Source of the DNA: Botryococcus braunii | Lineage: Eukaryota > Chlorophyta > Trebouxiophyceae | Length of the DNA stretch: 64,000 nt | Direction: 5' to 3' | NCBI GenBank assembly: GCA_002005505.1 | Contig: KV908645.1 | Coordinates: forward strand, 12,501-76,500 | Shown: piece after piece, positions 18,759 to 25,806 of the stretch | Layout of the letters: every line of letters begins with the position of its first letter | Numbering within the stretch: the stretch's first letter is position 1 | The notes under the pieces: model-generated | Databases searched by the model: none | What the model was told of the DNA's origin: nothing | Seen by the model: the letters and a program-made list of their open reading frames with translations, nothing else | Made by a program: the position numbers and the translations under genes

Positions 18759-19275
18759 TTCGTTCTAAGATCCTCGAGTCTCCGTCTTCGTCCTCGCCGT
18801 CTGTGTCCGTGATCCACTTGTCCACGTAGTAGCCCTCGCTGTGTGCTATCAATAACTCAATAAAGCTGTCTCCCAAGCTGACCAACGCAAACTCAATAGC
18901 GGCGTATGCAGCTTTCTCCGTCCAGTATGCGTCTTGGGACGGTCCTCCTATTTGCTGTAGGCACCTCTCAAAGATTGCTTTGGTCAGGTATCCAGGCTCT
19001 CCGTTGATGAATGAAACTTCCCACACTGTGAATTTGTAAGCTGGGCATATCGGGAAACGATCCCGAAACCACTGAGGGGGCGTGAGAGCTCCTCGTCCGT
19101 AGGCTGCGTTGACGAAGTCCTTCACTAGGAATGCTCTCTCTTCAATTGTCCGTGGTCCTCTCTCTCCTCCAGCCTTTCATCGCTCGTTATATGATGGAGG
19201 GGGAGGTGGTGGTTGTCTAATAGGTCCAGAAGCGCCAGAGCGCATTCGTCCGCTTTTGCCTCGTTCGCGCCATCG
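18748..19275 (-). pseudogene. copia-E ORF1 remnant
   Basis: The 18748-19125 frame (125 codons) holds the ORF1 core: WFRDRFPICPAYKFTVWE, FINGEPGYLTKAIFERC, DAYWTEKAAYAAIEFAL and an acidic tail. The N-terminal part including the start codon near 19275 and the polyproline run is readable upstream but is broken by a frameshift and a TGA where family A has a sense codon (GAGCGATGA against GAGCGAAGA). Function unknown; see copia-A ORF1. Confidence 0.8.
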
Positions 19276-19324
19276 CAGATTATGCCAATCGAGTCATACA
19301 TCTTACATGCCCAGCATAAAAATT

Positions 19325-19394
19325 GGTGGGCCCCTAACCGGTGAACTTATGAGCTTGGCGTTTCCTGTATGACCCCGGCACGAAGGGTGCTTAG
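19325..19394 (-). repeat. duplicated LTR tail and degenerate second PBS in the copia-E leader
   Basis: A second copy of the last ~55 bp of the LTR (19340-19394, including CATACAG|GAAACG) followed by a mutated PBS (minus GGTTAGGGGCCCACC, 19325-19339). The complete LTR plus an intact PBS (19397-19423) lies immediately upstream. The leader therefore has two LTR-end/PBS units in tandem. Confidence 0.8.
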
Positions 19395-19396
19395 TT

Positions 19397-19423
19397 CAGC
19401 GGAAGAGTGGTGGGCCCATAACC
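19397..19423 (-). promoter_or_regulatory. copia-E primer-binding site with 27-nt complementarity to initiator tRNA-Met
   Basis: Minus strand GGTTATGGGCCCACCAC followed by TCTTCCGCTGA. By memory of plant initiator tRNA-Met this pairs with anticodon loop, stem and D-arm at all but one of about 27 positions. It is the longest such match in the window. Confidence 0.8.
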
Positions 19424-20160
19424 TGTGAACTTATGAGTTTGGCGTTTCTTGTATGACCCCGGCACGAAGGGTGCTTAGCTCTGCGGCTCTCTTGTTGTGT
19501 GTGTATAACAAGCAAGGCCGACTGTGTGTGTAGACACTTGACAGGCAACTGTTACTGATAAGCCCCCGGAGTGCCTTTATAGTCCCAATCAAGTCATTAC
19601 ATTGCTTATTGCTTTCTCTCATCACTCACATAATTCAAACTGATCACTCGACATATCGACCGATAGCCTGTCTTACTATTGTTTTATGAATCAAAACATT
19701 AGCATCTTCTAATCATACTATCTTGACCTCTTCCTAACTGAACGTTCATGAGCATCCAGTGCTCCAACATCAAGTTACCTGTATGACCCCGGCACGAAGG
19801 GGGCTTAGCTCTGCGGCTCTCTTGTTGTGTGTGTATAACAAGCAGGGCCGATTGTGTGTGTTGACACTTGACAGGCAACTGTTACTGATAAGCACCCGGA
19901 GTGCCTTTATAGTCCCAATCAAGTGCCTCAACCTTGCGAGCCGGCGACATATATCCATCTAGCATAAACGTGTCAGGTTACCTCAATCTCTCGAATCTAA
20001 GTGGAATCAGTCTAGATGGGTCTTGGCAGAACCTCTAGGTTCTGCCATCTATTACTCATTCTACAGATTGTTCCCGCTTGTTAATCTGAGCTGGCCTGGC
20101 CACTATTACTCTCCTGAGGGAAAGGCACATGTTTTCTCTTCCAAATATAAAAGTGTTGCA
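19424..20160 (-). repeat. copia-E 5' LTR with internal exon-1 duplication
   Basis: 737 bp. On the minus strand: U3 20160-19925; copy 1 19924-19778; spacer; copy 2 19594-19448; tail to 19424 ending GTTCACA. Six mismatches in 147 bp between copies. TATATG at -29 before copy 1; TGTAATG directly before copy 2. Copy 1 is followed by GTAACT; copy 2 ends CATACAAG|AAACG. A 10-bp inverted repeat lies in U3 (20025-20034/20037-20046). Confidence 0.88.
19449..19778 (-). other. predicted LTR intron, copia-E (330 bp)
   Basis: Donor CATACAG|GTAACT at 19778. The acceptor of this copy has mutated from CAG|G to CAAG|A, which still leaves an AG one base downstream. The leader fragment at 19340 keeps the original CAG|GAAACG. 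Confidence 0.5.
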
Positions 20161-21527
20161 GGGCTCCAGTAGTTGCTGCAGTTCATCGTTGCCAGTTGCA
20201 GGTGATCCAGGGGTCCCATTGGTTGCGCCAGATGGTCTAGGTGATGGTCCTGCTCCAAGACGTGCTGGGACTCGTGTTTGCAGAGGGTCCATGGGTCATG
20301 GTCCAGCAGGCGCCTCCACTGCTGGGGCAGTTCTCGAGGAAGGGGACTGATTGCCTTGTGCAGCACGACTTTGTGGAGGCTGCGCTTGATGGCGCCCCCA
20401 TGTGCGAAGGTCCAGGTAGCCCACTGCTGGCGCTCCAAGCCCCTCTTTGATGAAGCGAACATCTCTGGACACCTTTATGCCTTGGGCGGTGAAGATGCGG
20501 TAGGCTTTGGATCCCAACTCGTATCCCACCATCATCCCAGGCACTGACCTTGGTCCAGTTGCTGTCATGTGTGGCTTCTGAAGGAGGACGAACGCCTTGC
20601 ATCCCCAGGTCCGAAGGGCAGCTGCTGATGGCTTGATGCCAAAGAAGGCCTCATATGGGGTGACGCTCCTGTTGCTGGCAGGCACAATGTTGCACAGGAG
20701 GACTGCTGCTGCTAGGGCCTCCTTCCATAGCGACTGTTTGGCTTAAGCTGCTGCTAGTAGGGTTCTGACACGCTCCCTGAGTGTGCGGCTCATGCGCTCC
20801 GCTGCTCCGTTCTGCTGGGGCGTGCCAGGCGCAGAGGTTTCCACCTCAATACCCTGGACGATGCAAAATGACCTGAACTCCTGGTTGAGGAACTCTGTGC
20901 CCCTGTCAGACCGTATGGATTTGATCTGCAGGGTCAGTCGCTTCTGCGAGAATGTGAGCAAATCCTTGAGCTTCTTGGGGATCTCTGCCTTGGACTTCAC
21001 AGGGATAGCTGCAACACAGTGTGACGCTTCATCCAGAACTGTGACCCAGTACTTCTCTCCAGTGAGGGCTCTGACAGGGATTTCTCCAACTGTGTCCAGA
21101 TGTATGCGTTCTAGGACACGACTGGCAGGCCTTGTGCTGTTTGGAAATGGCGGGCAGGCAGCTTTCCCTGAAGGCAGGCCTCACAGGCGGAGGAGCAGTC
21201 TGCACAGGGTATAAGGGACACAGGGATACCCTTGATCAATCCTTCTCGTGTGATCCTGGAGATGGCTGTCTCTCATGGATGGCCCAAGCGTCTGTGCCAG
21301 AGGTCTCTTTGCTGACAATTGTGAGGAAGCTTTACCGGTCCTTCTGCGCTGTCTGGCAGGGAGGCTGCTCTGGGCACTGACAGGGATCTGCACTGAACGC
21401 GCTGCAGGTAGTAAAGGCCCTTAGACATGGCAACTGCACGCTCCCAAGTTTCAGGACCCATCATCTGCACATGTGCTCCTCTGCTGTCAGTGCGAAACTG
21501 GCATCCATCTTTAATAGCTGCTGACAC
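20161..21527 (-). pseudogene. gag-pol: copia-D integrase fragments
   Basis: Frames in order: 21273-21527 pre-integrase (GLYYLQRVQCRS; DLWHRRLGHP, zinc histidines); 20743-21000 integrase core (IRSDRGTEFLNQEF, second Asp; PQQNGAAERMSRTLRERVR, Glu); 20296-20685 integrase tail (LRTWGCKAFVLLQKP; PGMMVGYELGSKAYRIF; SRDVRFIKEG). The 20161-20290 stretch is Pro/Ser-rich linker. Between these the frame is broken, including a TAA near 20744 where LWK is expected. The sequence is clearly diverged from families A-C and E. Confidence 0.85.
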
Positions 21528-21560
21528 TGAAATGAGGTTTGTCGTTGCCGTTGGTACACA

Positions 21561-21962
21561 CTATACATCATGGACCCAGAGCTGGGACCCACGTGCATCA
21601 AGAAGGCAGACTGATCCCTTTGCAATAATCCCCCCCACTGCATCATTGGTCGCCAGGTGGAGAGGTCTGGGGGACTGGTACACAACTGAATTGTGCAAGT
21701 ATTGGGGATTGTTCACCAAGTGGACGGATGCGCCATTGTCTAGGAGCCATGCCAGAGCGGTAGGGGACTGGCATCTGGCATAAAGGGTGGTGGAAACTGC
21801 ATGAGCTGTGCATCTGAGCTCATCTGAGCTATGCATCTGAGCTGTCATCCTGAGCTTTGCATCTGATGGCATAAACATTGCTCCCGTCGTGTTGGAAGGA
21901 GCTGATGTAGCGCCAGTGCTTGCTCCATAGTCGTTGATCGCGAGCATCGGCATCACTATCAC
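21561..21962 (-). pseudogene. gag-pol: copia-D protease fused directly to the leader
   Basis: 133-codon frame that opens at 21962, 14 bp after the PBS, runs through low-complexity ATCTGAGCT-type repeats (21800-21865) and reaches the protease motif (LAWLLDNGASVHLVNN; D-N-G instead of the usual D-S-G), then the pre-integrase segment. No gag capsid or zinc knuckle precedes it, unlike the other copia families where about 1.1 kb of gag lies there. A deletion joined leader to protease. Asn in the catalytic triplet would be unusual for an active enzyme. Confidence 0.75.
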
Positions 21963-21975
21963 TCATGCGGATGAG

Positions 21976-21990
21976 TTTGGGCCCATAATC
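21976..21990 (-). promoter_or_regulatory. copia-D primer-binding site
   Basis: Minus GATTATGGGCCCAAA directly after the LTR end. It is a slightly degenerate version of the initiator tRNA-Met anticodon-arm site seen in the other families. Confidence 0.7.
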
Positions 21991-22621
21991 TGTTGTATTT
22001 AGGTTATGGGCTGAAGACCTGCAAGCACGAGCAGAGCGAGTGATCAGTTGTCTTAGTTGGCTTGGCAGTCCGTGTGACGGCCTTACGCCATAAGCAGAAC
22101 ACTTGCTGCCTTCACACATGCATCAACCATTGATAGTGCTAGGCAAGTCGTTACATTTAGAGTCTTCTTATGCTAACGCAATTGAGCCTTCATAACATAA
22201 AACCTTGCATACGCTAACAAATATCTTGCATGATACTTGTCTCCCTGATCTTCACTCATAGGTATGACACCCACAACCCGATGAAGATACAGATGTTCAA
22301 CTGTTAAGTTATAGAGCAAGTAAATTGTCCATGCATGTCTAAACATGTCTAACTAGGCCAATCGGCCTTACCTGCACGCACGAGCAGAGCGAGTGATCAA
22401 TTGTCTTAGTTGGCTGGGCAGTCCATGTGACGGCCTTACGCCATAAGCAGAACACTTGATGTCTTCACACCTGCATCAATCGTTGATAGTGCTAGGCAAG
22501 TGACATTCAACTCCACTGCTTGCCTTTCAAATACCAGCGTTGCAAGATCACGCGTTGATCTGGCAACCATGTGCGAATACCGTACGACACTATTTATAAC
22601 ATGACCTTGTGCTTAATCACA
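21991..22621 (-). repeat. copia-D 5' LTR with internal exon-1 duplication (right end uncertain)
   Basis: Left end TGTTGTATTTAGG is firm from the PBS. Copy 1 22371-22501, copy 2 22018-22148 (131 bp each, 9 mismatches). Copy 1 is followed by GTAAGG, copy 2 by GTCTTC. TATTTG lies about 32 bp before copy 1 and TGTAACG directly before copy 2. The right boundary (TGTG... minus at 22621) is chosen only because of a TG terminus and could be off. Confidence 0.65.
22019..22371 (-). other. predicted LTR intron, copia-D (353 bp)
   Basis: Donor TGCAG|GTAAGG at the end of repeat copy 1, the best consensus donor of all families. Acceptor TGCAG|G at the end of copy 2. Confidence 0.5.
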
Positions 22622-22628
22622 CTTCTCT

Positions 22629-23420
22629 ATGATAAAAAGTTATAGTCGTCTCATGTATGCATTTGTTCATGCCATTGTTTATCACTTCCTTTTAAGAGTT
22701 CATGTCTGTTCAATAGGAAGGCAATCTCCCTATATGTCACGAAATGTAACAGCCACAAAGCATGAGTTTTATCGTTTCCTCCCTCAGCATCTGGAGGAGG
22801 TCTGTCTCCTGCACTTTGTTCGGTATGACCCACAGATTTCCTGCGTCTTTGGAGTATTGATACAGTATGATGATGTATACTGGTGTTTACACACTCTGCA
22901 TGCATGCAGTGACTACGAAGTACCTACGTCTGGAGAGGAGGATCAGAAGATTATTCTCTCGACTGGACAAGTGCGCTATGTACGTCCACGTTCTAAACCA
23001 GCTGTTGTTAGTATATATCCAAGGATGGCTGCTGATAGCCATGGGCAAGATTACTATTACAGCTTGCTGCTTCAGTGCGTTCCATATCGGGACGAAAGCC
23101 AACTGGTGAGTGCACTGAGATGCTGACCTCCATGCTTCTTGCATTCATCCTGCAGCACAGTATGGCTGGGGTTTACAACCCTAGTGTGCCATCGCAGGTT
23201 GGTGATGGTACCACTATGGCTGCATTTCATGAGTACGAACGTGCGGGACGCATTTGCAATGATGATCACTTCACCACAATAGATCTGGAGACCCATGTCC
23301 GGCACTACCTAGCTTTAGAAGGCGAAGGAGCACATGATAATGAGGGTGCAGATAACGAGGAGGCTGAACCAGATCCAGAATATGCTGCTATCCGTGCAGC
23401 TGACAACCTGCAACGCAACC
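22629..23420 (+). pseudogene. Helitron-like Rep/helicase fragment with a predicted intron
   Basis: The 22629-23105 frame contains KPAVVSIYPRM followed by YYYSLLLQCVPYRDESQL. This resembles the segment of Helitron replicase/helicase proteins with a PVVP-like motif, a tyrosine-rich stretch and LFKPWR-like end that lies before the helicase. A 50-bp intron (GTGAGT...CTGCAG, 23106-23155) then joins in phase to HSMAGVYNPSV and FHEYERAGRICNDDHF up to an acidic region cut by copia-B0 at 23421. No Rep HUH motif or helicase Walker box is present, so only a middle piece survives. Assignment rests on motif resemblance; a diverged host gene is the alternative. Confidence 0.4.
23106..23155 (+). other. predicted 50-bp spliceosomal intron in the Helitron-like fragment
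   Basis: CTG|GTGAGT donor and CATCCTGCAG| acceptor. Removal joins the upstream frame (ending SQL) to the downstream frame (HSMAGVY) in phase 0; without it the upstream frame stops at 23126. Confidence 0.5.
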
Positions 23421-24116
23421 TGTTGTGATAGATGAGTAATTTATGCCTTTCCCTCAGTGGAGTAATAATGGCTTTTCCGTCAGTGACAATAATAAGGGAC
23501 AAATAGGGCGAAACTGCAAAGACATCGTAGTTATGGTCAATTTGAATGTAGATAACGGTAACGCAAGTTACAGACACGTTTAGTGCAGGAAGGTAGTGGT
23601 GCTTGCACGGAGAGGCAAGGCACTTGATTGGGACTACACAAGCACTCCGGGTGTTTCCTTAAAGTTGCCCAATCAGTCCTTGATTGTTCATGTCCTAGAC
23701 TCTGCTCTTCGTCACACAGTAGAGCGGACCGTGACTCACACCCTCCGTGCCGCCACTGCACAGGTAACGTGATTGTGAATGGAATAGGAGATTTGAGGCT
23801 CTATTAGCCATTAGTATTTCATGTTATGTGTATGTGCTTGGCTTTCTTATCATCGGACAATGAGATTGATCCTTTCTGAGTGTGTACCAGTTAGGGTAGT
23901 TTGAATTCCGTTGTTAAGAGAGAGCGAGAGAGCAATTGTAATAAACTTGATTGGGACTACACAAGCACTCCTTAAAGGTGTTTCCTTAAAGTTGCCCAAT
24001 CAGTCCTTGATTGTTCATGTCCTAGACTCTACTCTTCGTCACACAGTAGAGCGGACCGTGACTCACACCCTCCGTGCCGCCACTGCACAGGAATACGCCA
24101 AGCCCATAACCTAACA
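23421..24116 (+). repeat. copia-B0 5' LTR with internal exon-1 duplication
   Basis: 696 bp. Copy 1 23622-23764 followed by GTAACG; copy 2 23945-24091 (with a private 4-bp insertion TTAA) followed by GAATACG. TGTAATAA directly before copy 2. Both copies share TTGATTGGG and CGGACCGTGA, which differ from B1 and B3. Ends GCCCATAACCTAACA. Confidence 0.92.
23764..24090 (+). other. predicted LTR intron, copia-B0 (327 bp)
   Basis: Donor CACAG|GTAACG, acceptor TGCACAG|G, with CTCAC branch-like motif about 25-30 nt before the acceptor. No clear TATA-like box at -29 in family B. Confidence 0.5.
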
Positions 24117-24145
24117 GGTTATGGGCCCACCACTCTCCCGTTGAG
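24117..24145 (+). promoter_or_regulatory. copia-B0 primer-binding site
   Basis: GGTTATGGGCCCACCAC then TCTCCCGTTGA. It is complementary to the initiator tRNA-Met anticodon arm and, with three changes, the D-arm. With the preceding LTR end it forms an 11-bp perfect inverted repeat (24103-24127). Confidence 0.8.
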
Positions 24146-24182
24146 TGTGGGTGGCTCTGAGAACGGAGGAAGACAGCCGTGA

Positions 24183-24513
24183 ATGGCTAAGAAACGCCGC
24201 ACGAAGCAGACGGCAAGAAAAACTACCTGTGTCAACGTTCCTGCTCACTTAAGGACCGGACCTCCTTCGTACAACGATCGAATCAAGGCTGGGGGACCTC
24301 GAGGAGATCGTACTCCAGACGAGCGAGCACTCATCATCAAAGACTACGTCCTTCATCTGTACGCTGGACGCCCTCTTCCTCGACCATCATGGTTTGAGGA
24401 AAGATTTCCTGTATATCCAGCTTATAAGTTCACCCCGTGGGAGGTCTCGTTTGTGAATCTTGAGCCGGGGTTCATCACGAAGGCTAAGTTCCTGAAGTAT
24501 TGGCGTGCCATCG
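24183..24513 (+). pseudogene. copia-B0 ORF1, 5' part (interrupted by copia-B1)
   Basis: Starts MAKKRRTKQTARKTTCVNVP and carries the ORF1 core (RTGPPSYNDRIKAGG; RFPVYPAYKFTPWEVSF; LEPGFITKAKFLKYW) up to the codons for RAIV, where copia-B1 is inserted with duplication CATCG. The remainder resumes at 31927. Joined across the insertion the frame is open, so B1 is what disabled it. Basic N-terminus with K/R runs; unknown function. Confidence 0.9.
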
Positions 24514-25205
24514 TGTTGTATTGGATGAGTTATTTATGCCTTTCCCTCCGTGGAGTAATAGTGGCTTTTCCGTCAGTGACAATAATAAATGACTAATATG
24601 GGCGAAACTGCAAAGACTTCGCGGTTAGGAACAATTTGAATGTAGATAGAGATAACGCAAGTTACAGACACGTTTAGTGCAGGAAGGTAGTGGTGCTAGC
24701 ACGGAGAGGCAAGGCACTTGTTTGGGACTACACAAGCACTCCGGGTGTTTCCTTAAAGTTGCCCAATCAGTCCTTGATTGTTCATGTCCTAGACTCTACT
24801 CTTCGTCACACAGTAGAGCGAACTTTGACTCACACCCTCCGTGCCGCCACTGCACAGGTAACGTGATTGTGAATAGAATGGGAGATTTGAGGCTCTGTTG
24901 GCCTTAGTATTTCATGTTATGTGTATGTGCTTGGCTATCTTATCATCGGACAATGAGATTGATCCGTTCTGAGTACGTACCAGTTAGGGTAGTTTGAATT
25001 CCGTTGTTAAGAGAGAGCAAGTGAGCAATTGTAATAGACTTGTTTGGGACTACACAAGCACTCCGGGTGTTCCCTTAAAGTTGCCCAATCAGTCCTTGAT
25101 TGTTCATGTCCTAGACTCTACTCTTCGTCACACAGTAGAGCGAACTTTGACTCACACCCTCCGTGCCGCCACTGCACAGGAATATGCCAAGCCCATAACC
25201 TAACA
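24514..25205 (+). repeat. copia-B1 5' LTR with internal exon-1 duplication
   Basis: Copy 1 24716-24858, followed by GTAACG; copy 2 25038-25180, followed by GAATATG; 143 bp each with one mismatch. Both carry TTGTTTGGG and CGAACTTTGA. TGTAATAG directly before copy 2. Tail ends GCCCATAACCTAACA. Confidence 0.95.
24858..25179 (+). other. predicted LTR intron, copia-B1 (322 bp)
   Basis: Donor CACAG|GTAACG, acceptor CTGCACAG|G, CTCAC branch-like motif in copy 2. Confidence 0.5.
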
Positions 25206-25234
25206 GGTTATGGGCCCACCACTCTCCCGTTGAG
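25206..25234 (+). promoter_or_regulatory. copia-B1 primer-binding site
   Basis: GGTTATGGGCCCACCAC adjoining the LTR; same bipartite complementarity to initiator tRNA-Met as B0, and the same palindrome with the LTR end. Confidence 0.8.
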
Positions 25235-25271
25235 TGTGGGTGGCTCTGAAGACGGAGGAAGACAACCGTGA

Positions 25272-25769
25272 ATGGCTAAGAAACGCCGCACGAAGCAGAC
25301 GGCAAGAAAAACTACCTGTGTCAACGTTCCTGCTCACCTAAGGACCGGACCTCCTTCGTACAACGATCGAATCAAGGCTGGGGGACCTCGAGGAGAACGT
25401 ACACCGGACGAGCGAGCACTCATCATTAAAAACTACGTTCTTCATCTGTACGCTGGACGCCCGCTTCCTCTGCCATCGTGGTTTGGGGAAAGATTTCCTG
25501 TGTATCCAGCTTATAAGTTCACCCCGTGGGAGATTTCGTTTGTGAATCTTGAGCCTGGGTTCATCACGAAGGCTAAGTTCCTGAAGTATTGGCGTACCAT
25601 CGTTTGGCTGAACAGAGAGCAGGAAACAGCCGAAATTGCAGCGTACAACTCAGTGCAGTTAGCATTGTCCACTATCCCGGTAGCTGTTTTCAAAGACACC
25701 CTGTCTCTGAGTGTTCGATGTGAAGCTGACTGGGAGACGGAGTCAGACAGTGATCAGTCCGTTGGTTGA
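25272..25769 (+). CDS. copia-B1 ORF1, conserved protein of unknown function
   Basis: 165 residues, open. Basic start (MAKKRRTKQTARKTT), core blocks RTGPPSYNDRIKAGG, RTPDERALIIKNYVLHLYAG, RFPVYPAYKFTPWEISFVN, LEPGFITKAKFLKYW, WLNREQETAEIAAYNSVQLA and an acidic end (ETESDSDQSVG). It ends 38 bp before the gag start and has no recognisable enzymatic motif. Compared with family A the polyproline run is missing but the PAYKF and PG-(F/Y)-(I/L)-T blocks are kept. Location before gag in five different elements argues for a conserved accessory role in the element life cycle. Confidence 0.87.
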   Translation: MAKKRRTKQTARKTTCVNVPAHLRTGPPSYNDRIKAGGPRGERTPDERALIIKNYVLHLYAGRPLPLPSWFGERFPVYPAYKFTPWEISFVNLEPGFITKAKFLKYWRTIVWLNREQETAEIAAYNSVQLALSTIPVAVFKDTLSLSVRCEADWETESDSDQSVG

Positions 25770-25806
25770 GATGACTGTCTGAATGTTTCCTTGATAATCA
25801 TATATA

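Larger units (their letters stand above)
13521..20160 (-). mobile_element. copia-E: decayed Ty1/copia element, 3' end displaced by gypsy-1
   Basis: Minus-strand element. Right to left: LTR 19424-20160, PBS, a duplicated LTR tail with a second PBS (19325-19394), ORF1 remnant, gag-PR-IN 16728-18758, IN end/linker, RT, and RNase H to 13521, where gypsy-1 is inserted. A 226-bp solo LTR lies in the RT/RNase H region. Several frameshifts and a 4% difference between the two internal LTR repeats show it is older than copia-A. It truncates copia-D at 20160/20161. Confidence 0.88.
20161..22621 (-). mobile_element. copia-D: gag-less Ty1/copia remnant cut by copia-E
   Basis: Minus-strand copia with LTR 21991 to about 22621, PBS 21976-21990, then protease only about 150 bp downstream and integrase to 20161, where the copia-E LTR begins. 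ORF1, gag and zinc knuckle are absent, so this is an internal deletion. RT and RNase H lie beyond copia-E or are lost. Many frameshifts. It is the oldest copia here by repeat-copy divergence (9/131). Confidence 0.8.

Noticed and set aside
19397..19423. Possible initiator tRNA-Met gene fragment
   Set aside because: Only the anticodon/D-arm part is present, at the exact place of the PBS; no acceptor or T arm.
23416..23420. CAACC as target duplication of copia-B0
   Set aside because: The right end of copia-B0 is missing from the window, so no partner can be checked.
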